Below, piece after piece: positions 45,573 through 56,500 of a stretch of 64,000 bases of DNA. Every line of letters begins with the position of its first letter. Positions within the stretch are counted from its first letter, which is position 1. The position numbers were made by a program, and so were the translations under genes. The DNA comes from Pseudomonas syringae. GTDB taxonomy: Bacteria; Pseudomonadota; Gammaproteobacteria; Pseudomonadales; Pseudomonadaceae. The stretch spans positions 5,218,501 to 5,282,500 of the forward strand of contig NZ_CP066265.1 in assembly GCF_023278085.1 (NCBI RefSeq). Direction: 5' to 3'. The notes under the pieces are model-generated. The model was not told where the DNA came from, ran no database searches, and saw nothing but the letters and a program-made list of their open reading frames with translations.

Positions 45573-47428
45573 ATCCGCGCCTGTTGGGGCTGTACAACCA
45601 GGAACTGCAACATATTCGCGAAAGCGCTGCCGAGTTCGCCAGGGAATACCCGAAGATCGCCGGACGTCTGACATTGTCGGGGCTCGATTGCGCAGATCCG
45701 TATGTCGAGCGCCTGCTGGAAGGGTTTGCTTACCTGACCGCTCGCGTGCAGCTCAAACTGGACGCCGAATACCCGACCTTCACTCACAACCTGCTTGAAA
45801 TCGCCTACCCGCATTACCTGGCGCCCACGCCTTCGATGACCGTCGTGCAGATGCAGACCGACCCGAACGAGGGTTCGTTGAGCAGCGGCTTCACCCTGCC
45901 CCGCGACAGCGTGATGCGCGCGTCGCTGGGCCGCGATTCCCAGACACCCTGCGAGTATCGAAGCGCTCATGAAGTGACATTGTGGCCCTTGCAGGTTACC
46001 CAGGCCGAGTACTTCGGCAATCCGGCGGCAGTGCTCGGACGCCTTGCTGCCAGCGAACCCAAGGCCAAGGCAGGGCTGCGCATCACCTTGCGCACTGGCG
46101 CAGAGCTGACTTTTGACAAGCTGGGGCTGGATAACCTGCCGTTGTTCCTGCATGGCGCAGACGAGCAACCCTTCCGCCTTTACGAGCAACTGCTCGGCAA
46201 CGCCTGTGCCGTGTTTGCCCGCCAGCCGGGCGGCGACTGGGTGGAGCGCCTGCCCGCCGACGCCTTGCGCCCCTGCGGTTTCGATGACCGTGAAGCAGCA
46301 CTGCCTGTAGTGCCCCAGGCATTTCAGGGCTACCGCCTGTTGCAGGAATACTTTGCCCTGCCGCAGCGCTTTCTGTTCGTCGACTTCAGCCAGTTGACCC
46401 GTGCCGTGCAGCGCTGCGCCGGGCAGGAACTGGAGCTGATCGTGCTGTTCAACAGTTTCGAGCAAAGCCTGGAAAGCAGCGTTGGCGCAGAGCAATTCGT
46501 GCCGTTTTGCACACCTGCCATCAACCTGTTCCCGCGCCGTCTTGACCGCATTCATCTGACTGATCGCGTCCACGAGCATCATGCGATTGCCGACCGGACC
46601 CGACCGATGGATTTCGAGATTCATTCGCTCAAGACCGTCACCGGGCACGGCACCGGACCGGATCAGCCATTTCTGCCGTTCTATGCTGTGCGCGACCCGT
46701 CGCGTTACGGCCGCGACAAGGCTTACTACGTGCTGCGCCGAGAGCCACGCGTGCTGTCCAGCGAGCAGCGACGCAACGGCACACGCTCGAACTATGTGGG
46801 CAGCGAAACGTTCATCAGCCTTGTCGACAGCCAGCAAGCGCCCTACCGGCATGACTTGCGGCAACTGGGCTTGAGCGCGTTATGCACCAATCGTGACCTG
46901 CCCCTGTTCATGAGTGTGGGCAGCGGCAAGACCGATTTTACCCTCGCCGACAGCGCGCCGGTGTCGGCAGTGCGTTGCCTGGCTGGCCCGAGCCGTCCAC
47001 GCGCCAGCCACGCCCACGACAACAAGGCCTGGCGCCTGATCAGCCAGCTGTCACTGAACTACCTGTCGTTGAGCGAACAGGGTCAGGGCGCAGCGGCATT
47101 GCGCGAATTGCTCCGCTTATACGGCGACGATCACGACGTTGCCTTGCAATTGCAGATCGAAGGCCTGCGCGAGGTCAGCAGCAAACCCTGCACGCGCCGT
47201 CTGCCTATGCCAGGCCCGATCGTGTTTGGCCGGGGGCTGGAGATTACTCTGGAGTTTGACGAGAACGCATTTCGCGGTACCGGGGTATTTTTGCTCGGCA
47301 CGGTGTTCGAGCGTTTCCTGGCACGTTACGTGTCAATCAACAGCTTTACCGAGACGGTGTTACGTACCACCGAACGCGGCGAGATCATGCGATGGAAAGC
47401 CAGACCCGGACGCCGTCCGACCCTTTGA
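45569..47428 (+). CDS. tssF: TssF baseplate protein
   Basis: A 619-aa baseplate subunit ([31 protein letters not shown] at the start; C-terminal [20 protein letters not shown]). The ATG at 45569 follows GGAGGCGCTC and overlaps the tssE stop (ATGA); a frame open to 45470 is not TssF-like. It acts with TssG, TssK and TssE as the baseplate wedge. Confidence 0.96.
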   Translation: MNPRLLGLYNQELQHIRESAAEFAREYPKIAGRLTLSGLDCADPYVERLLEGFAYLTARVQLKLDAEYPTFTHNLLEIAYPHYLAPTPSMTVVQMQTDPNEGSLSSGFTLPRDSVMRASLGRDSQTPCEYRSAHEVTLWPLQVTQAEYFGNPAAVLGRLAASEPKAKAGLRITLRTGAELTFDKLGLDNLPLFLHGADEQPFRLYEQLLGNACAVFARQPGGDWVERLPADALRPCGFDDREAALPVVPQAFQGYRLLQEYFALPQRFLFVDFSQLTRAVQRCAGQELELIVLFNSFEQSLESSVGAEQFVPFCTPAINLFPRRLDRIHLTDRVHEHHAIADRTRPMDFEIHSLKTVTGHGTGPDQPFLPFYAVRDPSRYGRDKAYYVLRREPRVLSSEQRRNGTRSNYVGSETFISLVDSQQAPYRHDLRQLGLSALCTNRDLPLFMSVGSGKTDFTLADSAPVSAVRCLAGPSRPRASHAHDNKAWRLISQLSLNYLSLSEQGQGAAALRELLRLYGDDHDVALQLQIEGLREVSSKPCTRRLPMPGPIVFGRGLEITLEFDENAFRGTGVFLLGTVFERFLARYVSINSFTETVLRTTERGEIMRWKARPGRRPTL

Positions 47429-48444
47429 ATACTGTGACGGCCATGCAGGAGCAGCCCTGGGAATTCGATTTCTTCCAGGCGTTGCGGCGTATCGAGTGCG
47501 AATCGCCGGACCTGCCGAGGATCGGCCATTCGGTGCGTCTGGCCGACGACCCGCTACGTATGGGGCAACAACCGGACAGCGCCTTCGCACCGTCGACGCT
47601 GGCCTCCATGACGCCGGCGAGCGAAAACAGTCCGGCGCGTCTGGAGCAATTCTTCTTCGGCCTGGGCGGCCCCAATGGACCGCTACCGCTGCACATCACC
47701 GAGTACGTGCGCGAACGTCAACGCAACAACGCCGACAGCACCAGCAAACGCTTTCTGGACGTGTTCCATCATCGGCTGTTGAGCCTGTTTTATCGCGCCT
47801 GGGCCGAAGCCCGCCCGACCGTCAGCCATGATCGTCCGGACGATGATTACTGGTCTGCACGGCTCGCAGCACTCAGCGGACGCGGCATGCCGAGCCTGCT
47901 TGAGCAGGGTCTGATTGCAGACACGGCCAAATTGCATTTCAGCGGCCATCTGGCGGCCCAGACCCGCTACCCGGATGGCCTGCGCGCCATTCTGTCCGAG
48001 TACTTCGGCCTGCCGGTGGAGATCGAAGAGTACGTCGGCCAATGGCTTGAATTGCCAGAGCGCAGCCGCGTGGGTGTCAGTTCGAACCAACTGGGGGTGG
48101 ATTTCTGTCTGGGCAGCCACGTCTGGGATCGTCAGCACAAATTTCGTATACGGCTCGGGCCGCTCAAGTTCGATGACTACATGGGCATGTTGCCTGACGG
48201 TCAGTCGTTCAAAGAGCTGGTGGCCTGGGTTGCCGAGTATCTGGGCCACGAACTGGACTGGGATCTGAACCTGATCCTCGAACAGCCCGAGGTTCCGGCT
48301 TTTCAACTCAACGGGCGCCAGCGGCTGGGTTTCAATACCTGGCTCGGCAAACCCGAAGAGGACGCCAGGGATTTGATTCTGGCCCGGCACTACGCCGACC
48401 AGGCAACGTCAGCACATATTTCAAGGAGCAGGAAACATGGGTGA
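47392..48444 (+). CDS. tssG: TssG baseplate protein
   Basis: A 350-aa baseplate subunit with the conserved PWEFDFFQALRRIEC, PARLEQFFFGLGGPNGPLPLH and RLGFNTWLG segments. It overlaps tssF by 37 nt and clpV by 8 nt. A later in-frame ATG at 47443 would remove the overlap but would leave little sequence before the conserved block. Confidence 0.95.
   Translation: MESQTRTPSDPLNTVTAMQEQPWEFDFFQALRRIECESPDLPRIGHSVRLADDPLRMGQQPDSAFAPSTLASMTPASENSPARLEQFFFGLGGPNGPLPLHITEYVRERQRNNADSTSKRFLDVFHHRLLSLFYRAWAEARPTVSHDRPDDDYWSARLAALSGRGMPSLLEQGLIADTAKLHFSGHLAAQTRYPDGLRAILSEYFGLPVEIEEYVGQWLELPERSRVGVSSNQLGVDFCLGSHVWDRQHKFRIRLGPLKFDDYMGMLPDGQSFKELVAWVAEYLGHELDWDLNLILEQPEVPAFQLNGRQRLGFNTWLGKPEEDARDLILARHYADQATSAHISRSRKHG
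48421..48430 (+). promoter_or_regulatory. Near-consensus RsmA site before clpV
   Basis: TCAAGGAGCA matches the RsmA/CsrA consensus at all but one position and contains the clpV Shine-Dalgarno; a second GGA follows 7 nt later. Binding is inferred. Confidence 0.35.
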
Positions 48445-51124
48445 AATCAGTCGCGCCGCGCTGTTCGGCAAACTCAACAGCGTCGCCTACAAAGCCATCG
48501 AGGCGGCCACGGTGTTCTGCAAGTTACGGGGCAACCCGTATGTCGAACTGGCGCACTGGTTTCATCAGTTGTTGCAGCTTCAGGACTCGGACCTGCACCG
48601 CATCATTCGTCAGTTCAACGTAGAACCGGCGCGACTGGCCCGCGACCTGACCGAGGCCCTGGATCGTCTGCCACGCGGTTCGACCTCGATCACCGATCTG
48701 TCTTCCCACGTTGAAGAAGCGGTCGAACGTGGCTGGGTATACGGCAGCCTGATGTTCGGTGAAAGCCAGGTGCGCAGCGGCTACCTGGTGATCGGCATCC
48801 TCAAGACGCCAAGCCTGCGGCATGCCCTGCTGGGCCTGTCGGCGGAGTTCGACAAGCTCAAGGTCGAAACCCTGAGCGAGCGTTTTGACGAATACGTTGG
48901 CGATTCCCCGGAAAACGCCTTGAGCGCCAGCGACGGTTTCAACGCCGGTGCAGTGCCGGGCGAAGCCAGCGGCGCGATGTCGCCCAGTGCATTGGGCAAG
49001 CAGGAAGCGCTGAACAAATTTACCGTCGACCTGACCGAACAGGCGCGCAGCGGCAAGCTGGACCCTATCGTCGGTCGTGATGAAGAGATTCGTCAGATGG
49101 TCGACATCCTGATGCGCCGCCGCCAGAACAACCCGATCCTGACCGGTGAGGCCGGTGTCGGCAAAACGGCCGTCGTCGAAGGTTTCGCCCTGCGCATCGT
49201 GGCCGGTGACGTGCCGCCGGCGCTCAAGGATGTCGAATTGCGCAGCCTGGATGTCGGTCTGCTACAGGCCGGTGCCAGCATGAAAGGCGAGTTCGAACAA
49301 CGCCTGCGTCAGGTCATCGAAGATGTGCAGGCCTCGCCAAAGCCGATCATTCTGTTCATCGACGAAGCCCACACGCTGGTCGGTGCGGGCGGCGCGGCAG
49401 GCACGGGCGATGCGGCCAACCTGCTCAAACCGGCACTCGCACGCGGTACCTTGCGCACGGTCGCGGCGACGACTTGGGCCGAGTACAAGAAACACATCGA
49501 AAAAGACCCGGCCCTGACCCGCCGCTTTCAGGTTGTGCAGGTCGCCGAGCCGTCGGAAGACAAGGCGCTGCTGATGATGCGCGGCGTGGCGTCGACCATG
49601 GAACAGCACCATCAGGTGCAGATCCTTGATGAAGCGCTGGAAGCGTCGGTGAAACTGTCCCATCGGTATATTCCGGCGCGTCAGTTGCCCGACAAGTCCG
49701 TCAGCCTGCTGGACACCGCCTGCGCCCGCGTCGCCATCAGCCTGCATGCGGTGCCGGCCGAAGTGGACGACAGCCGTCGCCGCATCGAGGCGCTGGAAAC
49801 CGAACTGCAGATCATCGCCCGTGAACACGCCATCGGCATTGTCACGGCCAGCCGCCAGAGCCACAGCGAAACCCTGCTCAACGCCGAGCGCGAGCGTCTG
49901 GCAGTGCTGGAAACCCGCTGGGCCGATGAAAAGGCCTTGGTTGATGAGCTGCTGGCACTACGTGCGCAACTGCGTGACCGCGCAGGGACTGTCGATGTGA
50001 TTGCCGACCCGGATAACCACGAACAACAGGCGCTGCGCGAGCAACTGGTCGACTTGCAGCGGCGTCTGAGCGAGCTGCAAGGCGAAAACCCGCTGATTCT
50101 GCCGACCGTGGACTATCAGGCAGTGGCCTCGGTTGTTGCCGACTGGACCGGTATCCCGGTGGGCCGCATGGCGCGCAACGAGCTGGAAACCGTCCTCAAT
50201 CTGGATCAGCACCTGAAGAAACGCATCATCGGTCAGGACCATGCCTTGCAGATGATCGCCAAGCGTATCCAGACTTCACGCGCCGGGCTCGACAACCCGA
50301 GCAAGCCGATTGGCGTGTTCATGCTGGCCGGCACGTCCGGGGTGGGCAAGACCGAAACGGCGCTGGCGCTGGCCGAGGCCATGTACGGTGGCGAGCAGAA
50401 CGTCATCACCATCAACATGAGCGAGTTCCAGGAAGCGCATACCGTTTCAACCCTCAAGGGCGCGCCTCCGGGCTATGTCGGTTACGGCGAAGGTGGCGTA
50501 CTGACCGAAGCGGTGCGCCGCAAGCCCTACAGCGTGGTGCTGCTGGATGAAGTCGAAAAAGCTCACCCGGATGTGCACGAGATTTTCTTTCAGGTGTTCG
50601 ACAAGGGTGTGATGGAGGACGGCGAAGGTCGGGTGATCGACTTCAAGAACACCCTGATTCTGCTGACCACCAACGCGGGCACTGAACTGATTTCGCACCT
50701 GTGCAAAGACGCATTGAACGTGCCGGACCCGGAAGCCATTGCCAAGGCACTGCGTCAGCCGCTGCTGGAAATCTTCCCGCCTGCGCTGCTGGGTCGCCTG
50801 GTAACCATCCCCTATTACCCGCTCAGCGACAGCATGCTCAAGGCCATCACGCGCCTGCAGCTCGATCGGATCAAAAAGCGGGTCGAGAGCACCCACAAGG
50901 TGGCGTTTGATTACGACGATGACGTCATCGACCTGATCGTGTCGCGTTGCACCGAGACCGAAAGCGGCGGACGCATGATCGACACGATCCTGACCAACAC
51001 CTTGCTGCCGGACATGAGCCGCGAGTTCCTGACCCGCATGCTGGAAGGCAAGGCGCTGGCGGGGGTTCGCATCAGCCAGCGCGATAACGAACTGCATTAT
51101 GAGTTCAGTGATGCAGCGGCCTGA
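48437..51124 (+). CDS. clpV: ClpV sheath-disassembly AAA+ ATPase
   Basis: An 895-aa double-AAA+ ATPase that recycles contracted TssB/TssC sheath. It has an N-terminal Clp-N domain (1-160), Walker A1 GEAGVGKT (about residue 238), a middle coiled-coil region, the [13 protein letters not shown] [13 protein letters not shown], and Walker A2 GTSGVGKTE (about 634). A strong AAGGAGCAGG ribosome site precedes the ATG. With TagJ missing from this locus, sheath targeting probably relies on direct TssC contact. Confidence 0.97.
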   Translation: MGEISRAALFGKLNSVAYKAIEAATVFCKLRGNPYVELAHWFHQLLQLQDSDLHRIIRQFNVEPARLARDLTEALDRLPRGSTSITDLSSHVEEAVERGWVYGSLMFGESQVRSGYLVIGILKTPSLRHALLGLSAEFDKLKVETLSERFDEYVGDSPENALSASDGFNAGAVPGEASGAMSPSALGKQEALNKFTVDLTEQARSGKLDPIVGRDEEIRQMVDILMRRRQNNPILTGEAGVGKTAVVEGFALRIVAGDVPPALKDVELRSLDVGLLQAGASMKGEFEQRLRQVIEDVQASPKPIILFIDEAHTLVGAGGAAGTGDAANLLKPALARGTLRTVAATTWAEYKKHIEKDPALTRRFQVVQVAEPSEDKALLMMRGVASTMEQHHQVQILDEALEASVKLSHRYIPARQLPDKSVSLLDTACARVAISLHAVPAEVDDSRRRIEALETELQIIAREHAIGIVTASRQSHSETLLNAERERLAVLETRWADEKALVDELLALRAQLRDRAGTVDVIADPDNHEQQALREQLVDLQRRLSELQGENPLILPTVDYQAVASVVADWTGIPVGRMARNELETVLNLDQHLKKRIIGQDHALQMIAKRIQTSRAGLDNPSKPIGVFMLAGTSGVGKTETALALAEAMYGGEQNVITINMSEFQEAHTVSTLKGAPPGYVGYGEGGVLTEAVRRKPYSVVLLDEVEKAHPDVHEIFFQVFDKGVMEDGEGRVIDFKNTLILLTTNAGTELISHLCKDALNVPDPEAIAKALRQPLLEIFPPALLGRLVTIPYYPLSDSMLKAITRLQLDRIKKRVESTHKVAFDYDDDVIDLIVSRCTETESGGRMIDTILTNTLLPDMSREFLTRMLEGKALAGVRISQRDNELHYEFSDAAA

Positions 51125-51169
51125 AACGCTCGGCGCGGTGCAGCCGTTGAACGCTGAACGGGACAACCT

Positions 51170-53104
51170 ATGAATTTCCAGCAACTCACGCGTCTGGCGC
51201 AAGTCAGCAGCCCGCTCGGCCCGGATGTGCTGCTGCTCAAGGAAATGAGCGGTGGCGATGAACTGGGGCGGCTGTTCAGTTATGACCTGCAACTGACCTC
51301 GGTGGACGGCGCTCTGGATCTCAACCAGTTGCTGGGCAAGCCGATGAGCCTGTCCGTGCAACTGGCGGGCGGTGCGCAGCGCTATTTTCATGGCATTGTG
51401 GCGCGCTGTAGCCAGAACGTGACCCGCGATCAGTTCGCCAGCTATCAGGTCACGCTGCGCCCGTGGTTGTGGTTGTTGACCCGCACGTCCGACTGCCGGA
51501 TTTTCCAGAACCTGACGATTCCGCAGATCATCAAGCAAGTGTTCCGCGATCTGGGCTTTTCCGATTTTGAAGACGCCCTGAGCAAGCCTTATCGCGAGTG
51601 GGAATACTGCGTGCAGTATCGCGAAAGCAGTTTCGATTTCGTCAGCCGCCTGATGGAACAGGAAGGCATTTATTACTTTTTCCGTCACGAAAAAGACCGC
51701 CACGTACTGGTGTTGGCCGATGCCTATGGCGCTCATCAGCCCGCTCCCGGTTATGAATCGGTGCCCTACTTTCCACCCGACGGCCAGCACCGCGAGCGCG
51801 ATCATATCAATGACTGGCGGCTGGCTCAGGAAGTGCAGCCGGGCTCACTGGAACTGAACGACTACGACTTCCAGCGGCCGAGCGCGAGCATCGACGTACG
51901 CTCGGCCATGCCGCGTCCGCACACAGCCGGCGATTACCCGCTGTACGATTACCCCGGCACCTACGTGCAGAGCCAGGACGGCGAACACTATGCGCGCACT
52001 CGTCTGGAGGCACTGCAAAGCCTGCACGAACGAATCGAGCTCAGCGGCAACGCGCGCGGCCTGGGTGCCGGGCATCTGTTCAGCCTGACCGGTTTCGGCC
52101 GTCAGGATCAGAACCGCGAATACCTGATTGTCGGCGCACGTTACTACCTGGCGCAGGAAAGCCTGGAAAGCGGCGCTTCCGGTGGCGGTGTGCAATTTGA
52201 ACTGGGCCTGAGCTGCATCGATGCCCAGCAGAGCTTTCGGCCGCTGGCCAGCACCCAGCGCCCCATCGTCAAAGGCCCGCAGACCGCCGTAGTGGTCGGT
52301 CCCACTGGCGAGGAAATCTGGACGGATCAGTTTGGCCGGGTAAAGGTGCATTTCCACTGGGACCGCCACGACCAGTCCAACGAAAACAGCTCGTGCTGGA
52401 TTCGCGTCTCGCAGGCCTGGGCCGGCAAGAACTGGGGGTCGATGCAGATCCCGCGCATCGGCCAGGAAGTGATCGTCAGTTTTCTGGAAGGCGATCCCGA
52501 CCGTCCGATCATCACTGGCCGTGTGTACAACGCCGAACAGACCGTGCCTTACGACCTGCCCGCCAATGCCACCCAGAGCGGCATGAAAAGCCGCTCCAGC
52601 AAGGGCGGCACGCCTGCGAATTTCAACGAGATTCGCATGGAGGACAAGAAAGGTGCAGAGCAGTTGTACATTCATGCGGAGCGCAATCAGGACGTGATCG
52701 TCGAGGTGGATGAAAGCCATTCGGTGGGCCACGACCGGTTCAAGAGTATCGGTCATGACGAGACCGTATTGATTGGTAACAACCGCGTACGCATCGTCAA
52801 ACAGGACGATGTGTTGGCCGTCGGATCGAGCAAGACCGACAGCGTCAGCCAGAGCTACATCATTGAAGTGGGTGAAAACCTGCGTCTGGTATGCGGCAAA
52901 AGCGTGCTGGAGCTCAACGCCAGCGGCCAGATCAATATCTGCGGTGTGCAGATCAGCCTGCACGCCAGCGGCGACGCGCAATTCAATACCGGTGGCGTGC
53001 TGCACCTGAACAATGGCAAGGGTGCCGATGCCGCGCCTGACGGTCAGGGCATCAAAGCCACCATCGACGCCAATATCGCCAGCGCCTTTCCCAAGCCCCA
53101 ATAA
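51170..53104 (+). CDS. vgrG: VgrG spike protein
   Basis: A 644-aa trimeric spike with gp27-like (1-380, with SDCRIFQNLTIPQIIKQVF and EQEGIYYFFRHE) and gp5-like OB regions (GRVKVHFHWDR, CWIRVSQAWAGKNWG, PRIGQEVIVSFLEGDPDRPII). A beta-helical end (about 480-620) follows. The C-terminus carries no added enzymatic domain. The next genes encode its chaperone and PAAR-Rhs cargo. Confidence 0.97.
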   Translation: MNFQQLTRLAQVSSPLGPDVLLLKEMSGGDELGRLFSYDLQLTSVDGALDLNQLLGKPMSLSVQLAGGAQRYFHGIVARCSQNVTRDQFASYQVTLRPWLWLLTRTSDCRIFQNLTIPQIIKQVFRDLGFSDFEDALSKPYREWEYCVQYRESSFDFVSRLMEQEGIYYFFRHEKDRHVLVLADAYGAHQPAPGYESVPYFPPDGQHRERDHINDWRLAQEVQPGSLELNDYDFQRPSASIDVRSAMPRPHTAGDYPLYDYPGTYVQSQDGEHYARTRLEALQSLHERIELSGNARGLGAGHLFSLTGFGRQDQNREYLIVGARYYLAQESLESGASGGGVQFELGLSCIDAQQSFRPLASTQRPIVKGPQTAVVVGPTGEEIWTDQFGRVKVHFHWDRHDQSNENSSCWIRVSQAWAGKNWGSMQIPRIGQEVIVSFLEGDPDRPIITGRVYNAEQTVPYDLPANATQSGMKSRSSKGGTPANFNEIRMEDKKGAEQLYIHAERNQDVIVEVDESHSVGHDRFKSIGHDETVLIGNNRVRIVKQDDVLAVGSSKTDSVSQSYIIEVGENLRLVCGKSVLELNASGQINICGVQISLHASGDAQFNTGGVLHLNNGKGADAAPDGQGIKATIDANIASAFPKPQ

Positions 53105-53119
53105 CGAGATGTCAGCCCC

Positions 53120-53545
53120 ATGGTTTACCGCCTCAATGAGTTTCAGCTGCAACTGCCCGAGAGCGAACTGCTGGACGCATCGATCAACATTCTCAAGTTT
53201 CCGGCGCTGGGAACGTCGTTGATTGTCAGCCGCAGTCAACTGGCCGACGGCGAAACCCTGCACAGCAACTTCGACGCGCAACTGAAGCGCCTGGAGCAGC
53301 AGGTTCAGGACCTGCGCTATCAACCGGTGCAAAGCACACGCTTGGGTGCCGATCAGTCGATTGAAGCGATCGAACTGCGCAGCCAGTTCAGCAAGGGCGC
53401 TGAAAAAGTCTTTCAGTTCCAGCTGGCGCTGGTGCTGCCGGGCACCCGCAAGATGATCGCCCTCAGTTACGTCAAGGCTCAGCCGCTGGGAGATGCGGAG
53501 GCAGCCCATTGGGCGACGCTCAAGCAGACGCTGACCCTCGCATGA
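53120..53545 (+). CDS. EagR-type (DcrB/DUF1795) effector chaperone
   Basis: A 141-aa DUF1795 protein. Its place between vgrG and the Rhs gene matches Eag chaperones, which hold the N-terminal TM segments of prePAAR effectors and load them onto VgrG. Features seen are MVYRLNEFQLQLPESELLDASINILKF near the start and a C-terminal WATLKQTL. The assignment rests on family plus context; the prePAAR and TM segments in the next protein support it strongly. Confidence 0.85.
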   Translation: MVYRLNEFQLQLPESELLDASINILKFPALGTSLIVSRSQLADGETLHSNFDAQLKRLEQQVQDLRYQPVQSTRLGADQSIEAIELRSQFSKGAEKVFQFQLALVLPGTRKMIALSYVKAQPLGDAEAAHWATLKQTLTLA

Positions 53546-53557
53546 AGAGCGCCCTGA

Positions 53558-56500
53558 ATGTCTGACGCGTTATGGGCTGCCCGACTGGGCGACGGTCTCG
53601 AACACAGCTCAATGATGGCCGATATCCTGGGCGGCGTGCTCGAGGTCGCCGCGTACGCCGCCATCGGGTCGCTGGCCACGATGGCGGTGGTCGCGGCGAC
53701 CGGCATTACCGTTGCCACCGGCGGGCTGGGTGCCTGTGTGCTCGGTGCGGTGGTGGGGGTGATCGTCGGTCTGGCGATGAGCAGGACGGGGGCAGACCGA
53801 GGGCTCACTGATTTATGCGAAACGATTGCCAATGGCCTGTTCCCGCCCACGGTACAGGCCACGATTCTCACCGGTTCTACCAACACACTGATCAACTCGA
53901 TTCCGGCTGCACGAGCGGCTGGCGCCGTGCCGTCGCAGATGAACCCGCTGCGCTCACTGGACAGCGAACAGGAAGACGCTGAAAACGAAGAAGCCCCGCA
54001 CACCGGGCCGAACCTGATGAGTGTCGGCAAGCCGGAAGAGTCCGGCTTTCTGGACATGGCCAAGGGCTTTTTCTCGCAGCTCTGGCAGCCCACTGTCGCA
54101 GAACCGGTGCCCGGTGCGGTGCCCAAGCCGTTGGATCTGGTCACCTGCATGAAGCATCCGCCGATGCCACCGCAGTTTCTCGCGGAAGGCTCGGAAAAGG
54201 TCAGCATCAACGGCCAGCCCGCCGTGCGTAGCGGCGACCGCAGCACCTGCGAAGCCAAGGTGGTGTCGTCGGGAATGGTCTCATCCAACGTGACCATCGG
54301 CGGCGATTCGGTGGTGGTGCGGGAAATCCGCAGCGGTAAAACGCCTGGCGTCGGCCTGGCGCTGACCGTCCTGATGATGCTCAAGGGCGGCAAGGGTAAG
54401 TTTCGCGCCAACCTGCCCTGCATGCTGCTGTCTGCCGTGAACGGTTATGTCGTCAGCCAGGTCACCGGGGCGCTGAACAACGCCATGTCCGGTTCGCCCA
54501 ATCCGGTGCATGCCGCCACGGGCGCCAAGGTGCTGGGTGGCGAGGACGAACTTGACTTCGTATTGCCGGGCGTTTTGCTCATCGACTGGCAGCGCTTTTA
54601 CAACAGCCGCGATGAGCGCCAGCACAGTCTGCTGGGTGCAGGCTGGAGCGTACCCTATGAAATCAGCGTGCAGATTGAGCCACATCCTGATGGCGGCGAG
54701 CGGCTGATTTACACCGATGAACAGGCCCGACGCATCGACATGGGCAGCATCGCCCTGGGTGGAGCAGTCTTCAGCCCCGGCGAGGGGCTGGCGGTGCGTC
54801 GCAATGACAATGGCCAGCTGCTGATCGAGAGTGATGACGGGCTGTACCGGTTGTTCGAACCGACGCTCGCTGATCCCGCGCGGCTGCGCCTCAGCCAACT
54901 CGGCGACCGCAACGACAACCGGATTTACCTCGACTACAACGCCGCAGGAAAACTGATCGGTCTGCGCGACACGCTGGACCTTGTGCAGGTTGAACTGACC
55001 TACAGCGCGCAATGGCCTGAACGCGTACAGCACGTTGAGCGGCTGTTTGCCGATCAGCAACGTGAAGTATTGGTCAGCTACGATTACGACGCTCTCGGCA
55101 ATCTGGCCGAAGTTCGCGATGCGCTCGGGCAGGTCCAGCGGCGCTTTGCGTATGACGCGGGCCAGCGCATGGCCGAGCATCAACTGCCCACCGGCATGCG
55201 CTGTTTCTATGAGTGGGCGCAGGTGGACAGCGTCGAGTGGCGCGTGGTCCGGCACTGGACCGACGAAGGCGACAGCTACACATTCGATTACGATTTGCGC
55301 AACGGCATCACCCGCGTCATCGACGGCCTGCAACGTATCAGTGTTCGCCACTGGAATGCGCAGCAACAGATCACCGAATACACCGACACGCTGGGCAACA
55401 CCTGGCGCTTCAACTGGAGTGACGAGCGCCAGTTGCTGAGCGCAACCGATCCGTTGGGCGGGCAGTATCAGTACAGTTACGACGAAGCGGGCAATCTGAG
55501 CGAAACGCTTGACCCGCTCGGCCGTCGCGAGTCCGTTCTGTGGCTGGAGCTGTGGTCACTGCCGCTGGTGGAAACCGATGCGGCCGGCAACAACTGGAGC
55601 TACCGCTACGATCAGCGTGGCAATTGCATTGCCGAGACAGACCCGCTGGGTCAGGTGACGCAGTATCGCTATGACGAACGCGGCCAGACCATTGAGATCA
55701 TTGATGCCACTGGCAAGCACAAGACCCTTGAATGGAACGACCTTGGGCAACTGATCGAACACGTTGACTGCTCGGGTTACCCGACACGTTTCAGTTACGA
55801 CCGGCACGGTTATTTGCAGGTTGTGACCGATGCCCTCGGTGAACGCACGCGCTATGAGCATGATCGCCAGGGTCGTCTGCTGCACTGTCAGTTACCTGAT
55901 GAGCGCATCGAACAATACCTGCGCGATGGCAGCGGACAGCTCATCGGCTACGTTGATCCCGCAGGGCATGCCACTCGCTATCAATACGACCGGCTGGGCC
56001 GGGTGCGTCAGCGCGTGGACGCCGCCGGGCGCTCGGTGCAGTTCAGCTACGATGCCTACGGCCGCCTGCAGGCCCTGACCAACGAGAACGCTGAAAGCTA
56101 TCGTTTTACGTGGGACGCAGGCGACCGGTTGACGCAGCAGCAGGACCTGGACGGCAGCGGCCGGCGATATACCTACGACGCGCTGGACAGTGTCATACGA
56201 CTGGAATACACCCCTGCTCCATTCGGCAACGGGCTGGCAGTGGTCCCTGACGAACCGGTCGCGCCGATCGTTCACGCGCTGGAGCGCGATGCAGCCGGAC
56301 GCCTGATAGCCAAAGTCACCGACGACGGCAGGACGGCGTACCTGTACAACCCGGTTGATCAACTGACCGGTGTGACGTTCACAAGCCACGCTGGCGAGGA
56401 ACAAAGCCTGAGCTTTACTTACGACGCGCTCGGCCAGTTGCTGGAAGAGCAGAGCGCGGCGGGCAGCCTGAAATACCGTTACGACGAACTGGGCAACCTG

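Noticed and set aside
45476..46864. 462-codon open frame on the minus strand
   Set aside because: Antisense to tssF; no motifs and no ribosome site.
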